Positions 14,301 through 27,598 of a stretch of DNA of 64,000 nt are shown piece by piece. Position 1 is the stretch's first letter. Each line of letters starts with the position of its first letter. A model generated the notes under the pieces. The model ran no database searches. It was not told where the DNA came from and saw nothing but the letters and a program-made list of their open reading frames with translations. Position numbers and translations under genes: made by a program. The stretch lies in NCBI GenBank assembly GCA_035041965.1, contig JAPYMA010000530.1, forward strand, positions 1 through 64,000, written 5' to 3'. The stretch comes from Anisakis pegreffii (lineage: Eukaryota; Nematoda; Chromadorea; Rhabditida; Anisakidae).

Positions 14301-17300
14301 CAGCGCACAAATAGGATTACATACGGTCGCGCTATCCTATCATTTGATTATTTCTATCGAAAATTCATTACAACATAATGAATTCAATTGAAGCTGTGTA
14401 TGCATGTATACATAGTCCATGCTGTTTCAAAATACAGTAACTTCGAATGACATTGTATTTAGAATGCACCGCCTGTCAATGGCACAAACGTATTCGTTCG
14501 GCTTTTCCAGTTTTTTACTGAAGTGTATCTAGCGGTATTTATCCGTCAGTAATCGAATCCATTGTATCGTCATCAGGCGTTTTCTTTCATTGTTTTCGGT
14601 TCAGTTTTTAGAGTTGTAGACAAATTTTGTAACATTTACTTGCTGGCGGCAAATCCGAAGGATACTCCAGGAATCCGTAAGCTTTTTGCTTGATCGACTA
14701 TTTTCTGAAAGTATTGCGTTAACGAGCAAAGAAAATGAATGAAGAGGGATTCTCGACTGGTACAACATTCACTCTAACGAACTATTCGGATTCACTGATG
14801 TCTGGCCGTATTGATTCTGATAATGAGCCGGAAACTGTTGAAGATTCAACCAGTAATGTCCGAGAGGGGAATAGCGATGAATCTCAGAATGGTATTCATA
14901 CATGTTCTTGCCAAAGTTTTCATATCAACGATAGCTGTAACATTTGAATGCTTCTCGCATTCATCAAAGCCTTACAACTGGCTCAGTCTGTCTAAAAATT
15001 GTTGAATTGATTATCCGACAAGTCAGCGATTGATCGTGATGACTTACAACTCGGTAACTTAATGATCGTGAAAAGTGTAATAGTCAAAGACGGTGTCACT
15101 TTTTATACCATCATTCAGAGTTGTCTCAAAAGGACTATTAAACCTTTCATAACTTCAGTACACAATTAACTCTTATGGAGTTGAATTAAAGAATTTATTT
15201 GCCTTCATACAAGTAATGACGATAAATAGATCGAATGGTTGAAGATAAATTTTTTGATTCTTATTAGAAATATTTGAAATACAACTACATAGAGAGTTGT
15301 ATGCACTGAGTAAAGCATTAAAAATGCAACAACGAGAAATTGATGTGTGGAATTTCAAAGAGATTTATACTTTAAGGACTTAGAAATGGTGAGGATGCAA
15401 CGAACACGAAACCGATTCCAACTGCCGGTGCAAAGCAGTTGAAAAAAGATATTATTAAACGAACCAGTGAAGGTTACCGCTTCTTCTCTTATCATTTCAT
15501 GTCAAACAGTTCAATCACACACACACGCACGCAAACACATCTATCTATTCTCGCACATTTGGCATTCAATTTGCTCAAAAAATTTTACTTTACGGAAAAA
15601 CTTCTCATTTTATGATGATTGTATCAGTGATGATAAACATCCTCAAGCTGATCGTCAAGTGCGCTCGGTATCAACGTTCTCGTAGGAGTAAATTTGTATG
15701 GTACCGTTCGCTTTGTTTGATTTATCTCAAAAAAGTTTTCACCAATGGTTTCATTTCTGACCTGATGAATCACTATATTGTGGAACAGAAGAATGGAAAA
15801 GTTCTTCATTGCATAGTCCACTATACAGTGCTTTTCAATGTGAACAATATTCTTCAACGACATCAGTAGTTTATTTTGTAGTTATAACAAATAACGTTTC
15901 AACTGGATTGAACTCCTGTTGCTAATCACTCACCCCACGATCAATTACACTGTCATTCAGCTTAATTTGGTTTGTGTAGGAGTAGCCGTCAACATGAAAA
16001 TACATTATAGATACATGAAAATGATTGAAAATATGACTAGTTGGCATTCAGAAGATTGACTCAATCAATCATGAGCTACAAAAGTTTTCACCGATAATGA
16101 AAAGTATTGAGACCATTTGATGGCGTTTTCTGACCTGATGAATCTCGCCTGAATTTTGTGGTTTTTTCAACTGATATTGTTGATAATCCATTGAATAATC
16201 GCATACTATCATTGATCAGATTGCACTGCATCACTTCAGTCATCGTCCGAAATGATGCGAATGTGTGATGTTTTCAGAGAATAATAATGAATCTGGTAAG
16301 TGTGCTCTCACAAATGCATTGAATGGGTGTAATACGCGTAAGAAAAGCACAGATGAAAGTGATGGATCTTTACCGCGTGCCGATAGTGCGTTAAGTAACG
16401 ATTCGACAACATCATCACAGGTGAGTGATTACCTTTCGATCTCCTGCCTTCTGAATCCTCATCATTCCACTGCACAATTGCTAATTCACTGATTTCTTCT
16501 AAGTCAACCAAATATTCCCATTAGGTTCTATCAAACACAAACTTTGGATTTCGAATCATGAACAATTCTTACTGGTCTTGCTCTTTCTGATGGCAGTCAT
16601 TTGAATTTTTTGAACATTTATCATTTAAATCCTCTTGAAGAAATTCGTCAAATTCGTAACAGGCTTGCCGATGGCAGTATTCTTGAACAATTTCTGAGTG
16701 TTGGTGCATAAAAATTTCAGTTTTGTATGAAGCATTGTGCACTAGTCGGTCCTGGTTGAGGAGCTATCGTATCGTAACGATGAATTGTCTGCACGTAACT
16801 CGAATAAGTTAAAATCAGTTTGCACATTGAGTTTGCAACAGATCAACATTGTACGATTGAACATCTTGGCATATAACTGCAGAAAAATTTTATTCGATAT
16901 TTTGAGAGTGCAGCGAGATGTTCACGATTGTGTAATGTCTTGCAGTCGATTGGTGTTATACTATCATTTCAGTGCTCATTTGAGCGTTTATTTTGCACCT
17001 TCCTTGCTGATTGTAGTCTGCGACTTGTGAACTCATATGGAGACGAGCAGTAGTTGCTTTCGGCGCCACTCACACTCTCGATAGAGTCAGAAAATTCTAT
17101 CAAATAAATGAAGTTTTAAGTCTTTCGATAGAGTAAGATCACTTTGTCCACATTCTAACACTACAAAAATTAGTTCTGATTGAATGCAACTCCCCAAAAG
17201 CAACCAAAGATGCAAAAGCATGCAGTTAGCGTCAACGAATGTATAAATCCAATCGGTCGTATGATTCTGTATGCTGACATCGTTTTTTGTTCTATCAGGG

Positions 17301-19985
17301 TTCGCTGAAGTCACAAAATTCTCATCGTCGTCAGAATCAGCCACTACTAGGTGACACAAATAGCATGTTCTTGTCTGCAAATAAGCAGAATTTGAAGAGA
17401 TCCACAAATCGCGTATCGCCAGCTGTATCGCCGAAAGCAACACAACAAAATGCTGGAAGCAGCGCAGGAGGAGGAGGTGGATTCAACATGAGAACGGGTT
17501 CAGATCAACCGCAACAACAACGTGGCAGCCGAAAAGATGGCACTCCATATTCCAGAAATAACAGTTCGGTGAATAGAGAAAAAGATGCTAAACGTAAAGC
17601 GTTAACACCAAAACAAATCGAAGAATTGGCCGGTGGTCTACGAAAATTGGATCTTGCCAAAGAGAATTCCCTTATCGAGCAGTTTATCACAAGTTCGTTT
17701 CGCTCCATTCTGCTTTATGAATCTCGTTTCAGTTGTGCTTTTTTTGAATTTCTATATCTGATTCCCCACTGATTAATTCTAATAGCAAGCATGGTTGTCC
17801 AAAGATGGAGAGCCTACCCATTTTAAGCAATACGATAGTACGTTTAGGAAAGAAAAACCTGCGTACTTCGGCAAACTCAACAAGGTATTATTATCATTGA
17901 GAATGCGCTGACATTTTTGTAAACCTTCATTCAGCATTTTATTTCAATCCAGTTAGTGGGATCTAGTAAAAAAATGCCTTTTGAAGCCGAATACGAGCAC
18001 CTTTTGGATATTAGTGCGATGAGGTCATTTGACAGCCGCAAACGAGTTCGTTTGAATTTTGAATGTCATTCAGCTGTGTGCTGAATGAACTCGAATTACA
18101 ATTAGAAGCCAACTTCAGATGATTTTGATGGTGAGGAATGTGGTGCAGCAGTTGGTCAAATGTTAGTGCAGTTTTCAATCGAAGAGAACAGACAGGCTGG
18201 AAAAGCCGTAGCTCGTATTGCTGCGCAACTCTTGGATAGTGGAGCTGCTCAAAGTTTTCATCAGGTGAAATCAACAATTAATCATCTATTGTTGATAGTT
18301 CTACAGATGACTTAGTTGCAATGCACATGTTTTCTGACATAGACTACATATGTAATGCAGTATTTATGAATTAGGTCATCTAGAAAGCTGAAAATACAAA
18401 GCGAAGTCCAATAATATGTTCAACAAACTTCTCTAATGGGCCAGTATTTGTATGGAGATTGTTTCACCGATCTCATTACATAGCTTCGAGTTGTCAGTAT
18501 CGTTTCGGGATAAGAATAGCTAAATTTTAAGTTATGAGCGGTTCAACTGATCGACTGGTACCACACCTCTGATCACTGATTCGTTTTGTTATCATGCAAT
18601 TGATAGCTGAGTTTTATTTGCTCAGTTCAATCAACTGATTTACAAAAGTCTAATTTAAGGGTACGATAACGGCGTTGGTGCATTATTTTGATTGTCGAGA
18701 TCGTTTGCGTATTGATCATTTTCGGGTGTGGATCGCGTTCCTTAATTTTGTTTCGGATCTTTATTCAAACGTTGGATATATTTACGAAGGTTGTTGCATT
18801 GTTACAGTCTTGTGCTGCTGAATGAAATGCTCTCTGAGAAGATTCTCGTATTTTTAAGTTTCTCGTTGTGAATCTATGAGAATATTTTCCTTGAATTAGC
18901 CAATCTGATGAATGAATGCTCTCATAAGAACAGTACCTATTTCATTCATTGATCAGATATAACTAACTGTCAACAGTATGGTTGCCTGAGGTCAGTGAAT
19001 ATCATAACATTAGACCATATGCAATAGCGTCAAAAGAGCCGTAGATTGAATCATTGGACGATACAAAAGCGATCGAATTTGAATTTCTTAAGTGTGTTGG
19101 AAATGTTGAGGTGTTTAATGTGAAACTGAAAAACATTTTTCCGTCAATTCCAGGTGAACTTGTAAATCTTGTATTCCGTATATTTGACTACCTGCTGAAA
19201 GCGCCCGTTTTGGAAACACTCAAAATTGAAGAGGTTTGAAGTTCGATTTGTTATTTTCAAGAATATTTCATCATCATTCCATCATGCCTTTACAGTACAA
19301 CTGTGCAAAGTTCATTCCTAAGTGTGCCTGTCAACATGAAAACTTGTCAACGATTGGTGGTGACAATTCCAATTCAAACAGTTTTCTTACATTACGAATC
19401 ACTGCCGTCAAACATCGAGTGCAGTCATCGATTGGAATAACAATTTTCGAAGTGAGTTTGAGATTGAATTACAGCTGGAAAGCTTGATTGGTTGTTTGCT
19501 GAGTGGCGGATATGATTTGGAACGTCAATGTCCGGAACAGCTGGCTGTTCTGAAGGATCGTATTCGAGATGCATTTGTTGAGGTACTCAAATGTTGTTTT
19601 TGATTGCTTCAATTCATTACTGACTGAGCCGTCAATACTTATGACGGTTGCTTATAGTCAGTAGGCGGATAATTACCGACAAATGAAATTTCGAAAATTG
19701 CAGACAAATATTTAATGCGTTTTATTAGTTCAATTTACCTGCAACCATAAAAAATGATTATTCAAGACAGTCGTGAGGAGTTAATGAGACCCATTCACCA
19801 CTGATTGATGCCGAAGGTGCGTGATAGTGATGAGATAGTGGAGTGAATCATCAGTGCATGATAAACTTCAGGTACAGGAACCATGGGCACGAAAAATGAT
19901 TCTCTTGCTGATGGAACTCGGTGCAAGTGGCTGGAAACTTCCAGCTGAAGCGAATGAGTATTATTTTCAGCAAACGAGCTCCTAA
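11389..19985 (+). CDS. MIF4G-domain protein, CTIF/MIF4GD-like translation factor
   Basis: Proposed 11 coding exons: 11389-11485, 14727-14891, 16278-16420, 17299-17692, 17790-17884, 17953-18045, 18106-18264, 18660-18789, 19154-19233, 19475-19582 and 19872-19985 (525 aa). All junctions keep phase. Residues 1 to about 250 are low-complexity, rich in N, S, Q, G and basic residues, with MQIYRPP near residue 27. Residues about 320-520 form an all-helical MIF4G fold. Key stretches are VWIAFLNFVSDLYSNVGYI (exon 8), LVFRIFDYLL (exon 9), LKDRIRDAF (exon 10) and the C-terminal MELGASGWKLP followed by YYF. The family binds mRNA 5'-cap complexes or SLBP and recruits the translation machinery in the cytoplasm. 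Exon 9 to exon 10 alignment with MIF4GD supports one 241-bp intron there. Weak points: the exon 2 acceptor (AACGAG) is poor, and 14605-14676 is an in-phase alternative exon with good splice sites. A shorter start at 14734 is possible. Confidence 0.85.
14605..14676 (+). other. Candidate alternative exon of the CTIF-like gene
   Basis: A 72-bp open stretch lies between a pyrimidine-rich acceptor (TCGGTTCAG) and a good donor (ATCC|GTAAGC). It enters and leaves in phase 1, so it could be included or skipped without changing frame. The encoded 24 residues are more hydrophobic than the disordered region around them, which argues against constitutive use. The intron to the next exon would be only 50 bp. 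Confidence 0.35.
15518..15540 (+). repeat. CA-rich microsatellite
   Basis: Imperfect CA repeat interrupted by CG and CAA units, inside intron 2 of the CTIF-like gene. Confidence 0.75.
19296..19451 (+). other. Intronic 52-codon open stretch with splice-like ends
   Basis: This stretch is open in frame with the flanking exons. It starts after TTTACAG and ends at GAA|GTGAGT, so it looks like a cassette exon. Using it would need a 23-base intron to the next exon at 19475, and the insert has no counterpart in the MIF4G fold. I treat it as intronic. Confidence 0.4.
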
Positions 19986-20063
19986 GAAAGAAATTAATCA
20001 AAAAAAACATCTGAAAATTCATCAATCTATCTATCTCATTCTGCTCAATTCAGCTATTCGTTT

Positions 20064-20069
20064 AATAAA
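20064..20069 (+). terminator. AATAAA poly(A) signal of the CTIF-like gene
   Basis: First AATAAA after the stop codon, 79 bases downstream of 19985. Position and orientation fit 3'-end processing. Confidence 0.6.
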
Positions 20070-22650
20070 TCTTTGAACAAATTCGGCAATAATTGCCTCA
20101 ATTCAATTTTTTTTCGCGTCGAATTATAGTCGTTGTTCGCGAGTTGTGAACTAATTCCTCCGTTTGAGTGATTCTTGAGTCGTTTGCATAAGATTGCATC
20201 CGAAAATTCGGTTGGATTAATATCAAATGAAGTAGATGATACATAATGATTCTATATGGAGTTGTTTCGTGCGGTCACCCTCCCTTAGTTCTAATTGCGA
20301 TGAATCTTTTAGTTTCCTTATATCAAAAACTATGTCTTCCGTTTCAATATCACGTTTCCAGTTGTTTAGTTTATTTCGGGATCAAATGCTGACATTTCAT
20401 TGGCAGATCCTAATGAAACAAAATGAGTAGCCAAAAGCTGAAGTTTAATGAAAACCAGAAATATCTCAGATTATTATAATCATGGCCGTCCTATTGAAAT
20501 GAAGGAGCAATAAGAATCATTGAACCGTTTTCGATGGAGAACATTATGAACGTTATGGAGTTATGTTGGTGTTATTGTAATGGTAATATTAAGAAAGTGG
20601 TTTATACCGGTGATACTATATTGGTGTTGTGTATATTTAGTTTTTATCTCCTTAACCAATCAACAGCTGTCGTAATTTTGCTGATAGTGAGTCTAATCTT
20701 AAAATGTCTCTCTCGTTCCCGTTCGCCTTCTACGGCAATCATCTGGCTCTAGCGCACTGCATAATGCTTTATTATGCAATTTGTAAAACAAGCATAATGT
20801 TTTTGCTGCATTAATAACTGATGCCTGAATTTCAAATGACCTATATGATACCAATGAACGTGTCATTCGTTCAGTCTTTTAAGCAGTGTGGTTTCATCAT
20901 CGAATTTGCTGTTTATCGTCGAAATGATAGATTGATATTTATCGTCGCTGTTGAAAGAAACTCCGTATTCATTGTCAGTCTCAAATATGCTAGAAATAAT
21001 CAAGTTTATTTGTTCAAGAACTCTTTCTAAGGCATACTTTCAAGCGAATACAATCGATGTCGTCATGTATGGCATTGTGCAGTCATATTCAATGCCATCA
21101 GTCTTGTCTAAAATTTGTTTTGAAAATTTTTTCTGAAATGTCGAAAATGCAAATTCCACTCTCAAATTCCCACTCACTCAGCAAATTTCGCTTTTATCAC
21201 ACTGTCTTCGTATTCCAGTAGTTCATTCAGTCATCTTCCAGTATCATATCTACACCACGGTCTTGTGAAAAAAAATCTCTTCGGATTTTACCAATCTGTT
21301 GAATTCACTCGATAATTCAGTGATATTCTCTGCCTGGTCGATTCAGTCGGATCCTTCCAAATTCAATCAATATCTCGTTATGATCGATTGATTGATTTTG
21401 GTTTGAAATGATCTGCGGATCAACCCTGATTGATCTGAATATCGAGTGAGCGCTAGTCATTATCCTCAATCTTTTTTTGTAAGTTATGTTGTCTATTGAT
21501 TGAAATTGCTAACTAATAGCTGTCTATCTCATTTTCCATTGCTGTTTTGGTCGTGTTTTGTCTTTTGGAAATATACAAAATCTGTCATCGATAACATGCA
21601 AAACGATTTCGCAAAAGCGAAATTGATAAAAAATTTTTTATTCGAAAAAATTTTTCGTTCAATATTTTGTTGCGTATTGTATGTATGCTTATTATTGTAT
21701 GTGATTATTTGATACGTTCAATTCGAAGTTATCGTCTTCATTTAATTTATATCCATTGTTGATATTATTTACGTTGTCAAGTTATATCATCGTTATTATC
21801 ATTGTTGGTTTAACGAACGATATTATTGTTGTGTATGTTTTGTTGGTTCTGTTTTTGTTTGAAACATGAAATGTGTACATATCAAAACTCGTAAACGTGT
21901 TCGATATGTTGAATGTTAAACGGAGATAGAGAATGAGATTCTCGATGAGAGCACATTCTCAGTGGTACTCTTCTTGAGACAGTATCTGCCGACGAATCTC
22001 AAATAGCCGTTGCAACTCTGACGTTGAGCAACAGTTCATGTGAAACGACTGAATCACATCGGAGAACGTCGGCCGGCATATCGCCTCATCGAAACTCATC
22101 TCTATGTCAACTTGTTCTCGGTTTTTTGTTTCTATTCGTTATACTGCTGCTCTATTGTGATTTATTTATGTGCCTTTGTATGATTTTCAGTATTTTATTT
22201 TGGAAAAAAAACGCAGAATTTTGTTTTGTTATTCTCGTTAAGTTTATTAAAGAGTAAAATTTTATAAAATACCAAATGATCAAATGTTGCACATTACATA
22301 TCATAGAAATCGAGCATTTTTAGTGTTATAAATAGGATTGATTCATTGTTTCAGAGAATTCTTGTGAAAGCTACTGATCCACATATAGCTGAATCAGTAA
22401 TAATTAAAGGAAGCATCGTTGAATACTGCTATTTCAGTATGCATCAACGTTTTCGAGGTGGATATTCAGAACAATAAAACAGTTCATATGACCAGAAATG
22501 TGTGATCGTATGCAAAAGAAAACGATTAGTTTTTATGAAGGGATGGATACATGTGGTGTTTGAAAGATCACAAGTGAGGATTTCACAGTGTTCATTGAGA
22601 CGTAAATCTGATTGCATGCAATAATGTTCAGTACGCTTCCAGTGCACATT
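20070..22650. other. Intergenic region between two convergent genes
   Basis: Separates the 3' ends of the CTIF-like gene (+) and the ACCS-like gene (-). It is very T-rich. Open frames at 20534-20752 (+, ATG start) and 22024-22257 (+, no ATG) encode hydrophobic, low-information peptides without similarity I recognise, and I do not call them genes. The 3' UTR of the minus-strand gene must end in this interval. Confidence 0.55.
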
Positions 22651-25600
22651 TCATTGCTTCGGCTTTCTATCAATTTTGTTCAGAGCTCGTTTGATTCGTT
22701 GAAGTGCTGCAATTTCGATAGAGTTTATAGCCAATGGTGAAGATGTGTCTGATGGAATTGTTTCAGTGAATTTCTATGAAACATAAACAATTGAATCAAA
22801 TTTCTCCTTATTTCTAATTTCTACTTACTTTCGAACAAATTTCTGCTTATTTTAATCAATTCGGTGAAACCAAATACACTTAGAATAATACAGTGATTTT
22901 ACTTTTGAAATTACGAATCAATCACTAATATTTGGAAACAAATTTGTTTATTTGTGAGCACAGCATTAGTGATGAGTACTTTTCAGGTTGGTTCGACTGT
23001 GTGCTAGGGGGTTGAATCTCGCTATAAGGTGTGCATTATGTAAGTATTACATTTTGCAGATATTACTCACGTATCATTAGTGAAACTGTTCACAATACTA
23101 TTAGAATTTGTCATCGCAGATAAACTTCCCGATTAGTAACGGTGAAACTAAACTTCAAATGTGTAAAATCATCAACAGTAGTGGTAACGGACCTTCAAGA
23201 AGTTGTGGTTTATCAACCGAGAATACAAGTCTCATCCAGCCTGGTTTCGGATCAGCGAAATATCTGCCCAAACTAAGATATACTCCTTCATCGCAGAGTT
23301 TTCGATAGAAATCCACTTCTGCCTTGAACGTATCTTCGCTAAGATACTGAAATACGGCCTATTGCTTATTTGATATTTAAGCAGCATCATCTGATGATGA
23401 CTATCATCTTGAACATCATATAAGTGACGTCCAATCCTGAGAGTTCATCAAAATTGTTCCAACTCATGAATGTCGTGTATTTGCGCAAGTATACAATCTG
23501 TTTTGCGTATAAAAGTCAGATTCTCTTTCTGACTTGATAAACCTGTCGTTTATATCCTCGCACATGATTGATGCATTTTTGCATGCAGTGGAATTTATAG
23601 AGTGACGTTTTGAATACGTTTTCACAACTAACTTCCGAGAAGTTGCAATAGACAAAAAAGCCTGCAGTTGCGGGCACCAGTGGGATGCCCATTTTATCGA
23701 GAGCCATTTTGGTGAGTTCGTAATGCTCGCGTAGCCTTTCGACATTTCTCTTTTGAAACGATTTCAGCCAATCTGCAAAAGTCATGAATCTGCGAGTTTT
23801 TCAAGGAGCTCAGCTTACGGAACATTCATTCCATGGAACCACCTGACTCCTCTCTGATGGTTGGAGCTGAATTTTTGTGGCAGTTGCGATCCGCGCACAT
23901 CACCAATTCAATTCCGGAACAGAGACAATTCGTGATTGGAAATACGTGGCTTTGGAGCTGTTATGGACCATATTAATATGCTCACGAATTTGAGCAAACG
24001 GTAGATCAGTTACATTTAAATGATCGAACTGATCAACTGAACAAAGAACTTGCCTAAGTCGCTGAATAAGTTGACGAAAAAATCTTGCACTATTGGAGCG
24101 GAAGGTTGAAATATTTCCAAGCGCTCTAGACACTCCAATATTTTCTTGTTTTCACAATGTGTTACTGCCAACTTTGCTCCTGGCATGCATAAATCCTAGA
24201 AAGTCACTCGAATACGGTTTGTTATGCAATGGAACAGTTTGAACATTGTTCACTTAAGCGTGAACGCAACAGATTTGTTATAACATTCCATCAAATCTGT
24301 TAAGTTAGGGAAATATGCTAATAAACTGACAACTTTTGACGTCTGCGATCCCAAATTCATCCTCCGCTTGATTGTTGGGTATAACGATGGAGTGGAGCTT
24401 CTAAACAGGTGAGTCAGGCGTCTAAGAAATAAAACGTTCCTTTACCTGAATGCTGTTGAATTCCTCTCTAAGAGTGATAAGTTTCAAAGTTGGGCAAAAC
24501 TCCTAATACCGGGTGGCACTTTAACTGATCACATTCGAAAGACGGATAATTTTCCAGACATGGACGACAAGCAGACGGCATATTTGAAACGAAAACGTAT
24601 ATGAAACAATTGTTCCGAGCATTGTAGGGGACAGTTATTACCTTACTGAGTCCCCATATCCAAATGATATTTTCGAATTTGTTCAGTGATTTTCGGAATT
24701 TTAAAACACTGTCAAATTTCTCTTCATTACAATGAATTGATGAAGCAAAAATCTCATCAATTATCACGTATAAATTGTGCCTGAAAATCCAATTTCATAT
24801 TCCTAATAGCATTGTCTGCCTGATCATCATAGGAGAAAATCACAAAGATCAAATTTCCGGAGCAAATGATTCCAATCGTTTAATTTCTTGGCGCGGCATT
24901 TTGGTAAGCTCTTGACAAGCAGCGATTGAAATTCTGAGGCTATGCACGCTAATAACTCAATGAAACGAGCTCACTTCGATGAGATTACAGTCAACGTTCT
25001 AAAAATCCTACGAATGCATCACCAAGCACTGAATTTTACGGAAATATTGCGAAATTCTCTGTCATCACATATTACTGAATGGAAAATCATCCTTCGACAC
25101 TTTCAGTCGGGAATATGAAACTTACTCCTAGCATAACTATCAGTTTTTGAAATATCATATGGCTTCGGGAGCCACTGTTATGAATTGTATTCGGAAAATT
25201 TTCACGAAAAATTCTAAACAATAACGATTACTCTGAAGCCCAGTTGCATGCAGCAATAATTTCTTCTTTCGTAAAAACTCTCCCGTGTGGATTCTGTGGA
25301 TTAATTATGATGAAAGCTTTCATCCTGTTTCCCTGAAACAATTTCCAGATGTTCAAAATATAACATTCAGCTAAAATTCAGCTATCATTGGATTGAAAAG
25401 ATTTTGTAGTGGAATGAGTGATTTTACGAATTCAGAAATGAATTGAAACCATCGAACTTCAATGCGACCTTCTTTGCTAACTTGTTCGGTAAGAATTCAG
25501 CGCTCTGGTTAAGAGCATGAAGTGAATATCAATCGTGAAACTGTGAAACAGTCCTCTAATTTCTATAGTGCTCTCCTATTCTCGATTTTAATTCAGGCTA

Positions 25601-27598
25601 ACTAAGGCTAATTTCACCGAAAAAGAATCACCTTAGACACATTTTCATTGAATGTTCTTTGCAGTTCTTCGATTTCCATTTTTGGATTGTAAGGATCACG
25701 CTGAAAATTTCACTCCATTGAACATCCAATGATTGATCTTCCACAGAGCAACAATAAAACCCTATCAGAGAGACTTCATCCATTCAAAAAACTGGAGCTA
25801 ATGCAAATCGAAAGCTTCAAGAAGCGCTCGATAGTACAGTCCATCCTAATCACACTATTTATTGATTAGCTGTGTTGCAAAGCAAAATAGAAATATCTCA
25901 AAAATGAATTCCTCACCAATGGAATATTGATCAATTGAACTTGTCCACGCTCATTGAAGTCATTAATTATTCTCCCATAATACGGTGCACAACATAGAAC
26001 GTAATCTGTAATCAAAACTTTGAAATGCTTATCATCACCACCTTATCAGCAGCTTCTCATGGGATTACTTAATGATACTCGAGTTACGTGCATGATTTGA
26101 CCAAGTGCTATTTAAGTAAAAATTGAAGTACACCTCACTGATATTGTGCAAGTGCTTATCTGGTCCGAGAACTGAACGAACAACATGATACCTCCAGGAT
26201 CACATATGCAGAAGGCCAACATATCGTATAGAGCTGTGCAACTAGCCGAAAATATCAGATTTTCCTTGGCCACTTTCGCACCAAAAAATGTTTCAATATA
26301 TGGAATAAGAGCTTCTTTTGTTCTGCAATATTTGCAATGTAAAATTTGGAATCGCAAAGTGCAATTGATAAAGTGGGTGACGGTCCGATCTTGTCGAAAT
26401 GATGCAAAATGGAATGGACATCTTCATGAACAGGCGATTGCAGTCTAGAAAGCAATTCAAAAATGCTTTCAAGTGGATCAATGAAGCAATGTCTTCAGTT
26501 GATCACACAACTGTTGCTTAGAAAACCGAAGAACCTGTCGTAGCCGCCATGCTTTGGATAATGAAAGAGGTGCTGTAGATCTGGCTTCCATATCTCGGCA
26601 GACTCCAACTGCAAGAAAACTTTTCTAAACGTTAATCAGTCGATGATGGCTATCAAATCGCGTATTCTTGGTGATGACTTTATCTGGCTTAATCTATCAG
26701 AACAACCGTTGTTTTCTAATGGCATATGTGAACAAAACATTGGACAAGCGTTGGATCTAATGAAACGAGATTTGCTTCAATGAAAGATCAAAAATTAGTC
26801 ATCAAAACTACAAAAATATGGCTCTCATCTAATTGATTAAAACTTCGAGAACACATGAAAGATGAAAGAAAATCGCAGCAAACACTTTTTCAGTTAACAA
26901 ATCCTCGCAAACGGTATTTTCAGCAGTTGCCAGATTGATTTTTCCCTAAAAACCGATAATTTATTTTGGTCTGAAATGATACAATAGATGTTTCAGAGTA
27001 ATATCGCTTCCATTCATACAAAATTATTGTAACCACAGAGGGCAACCAACATCAATTCTTTCTTACAATCAAGTTTTGCTGCCAACAAATTTAAAAAAGA
27101 GCAATTCTCTCCCTTATCCAGCTGGGGATTTCTTTCTTTCACTGCAATCACCAACAATATGACTCACTTCATCGGTGAGCTATTAGACGAATATTTTGTC
27201 TATTCTAAGAAATTATCAGTTATTCAATTTGTTGCATCGAAGAATTTGTCTGGGGAAGCTTTTTCATCTTTATTTATTCAATTATATCGGAATGCTTCAG
27301 CTATGGATACTTTGGGATTTTCCTTTGCATCGTACGGATCCTCACTCATCTCTTTGTTGTAAACACCCATAACATCTTCAACATTCAGCATATACAAGGC
27401 ACGTTTTGATAGTTCATTCGGTTGATCGATTCCAATTTCGATGCATTGAGGTGTCGAGTCGATTTTGGTGGCGATTCGATGCTGTTGCCTTGATTTGGCC
27501 CCGTCTTCGGATCTGGCCAACATTTCAGTATATTCGTTCATCGTCAGTGGACCAGTCGTTAGAATCGATGCAAGTGCTCTGCAGCAGAGAACACGCAT
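22651..27598 (-). CDS. ACCS-like: ACC-synthase-like (ACCS-family) PLP-dependent aminotransferase
   Basis: Twelve exons, high to low: 27598-27311, 26945-26886, 26608-26535, 26322-26192, 26005-25917, 25700-25632, 25332-25232, 24780-24642, 24195-24054, 23772-23633, 23346-23193, 22706-22651. All phases agree; 480 aa, close to ACCS length. Fold-type I landmarks in order: SEDPYDAKENPK, INLATAENTVC, ENLIFSASCTALYDM, CCAPYYGR (aromatic stacking region), INPQNPHG (N248-G254), VIIDEIF (D279 expected to bind the pyridine nitrogen), GLSK with K317 as Schiff-base lysine, ATAGFFVYCNF, and GWMRLVFS with the substrate-carboxylate arginine. Plant homologues make ACC, but animal ACCS proteins are not established to do so, so the substrate is open. 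The lysine motif reads SKDLCMPGAKLA, lacking the usual arginine. The exon 9 donor is GC. The start is uncertain: ATGs at 27598 or 27541, and a CTGCTGCAG acceptor-like site lies between them. Confidence 0.93.
24053..24054 (-). other. GC-AG intron donor in the ACCS-like gene
   Basis: Exon 9 ends GACTTAG and is followed by GCAAGT, the usual consensus for GC donors. Joining it to the acceptor TTTTGCAG before 23772 gives the expected FSDLDWLKSFQ. The nearby GT (GGCAA|GTTCTT) would put the following exon out of phase. Confidence 0.75.
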
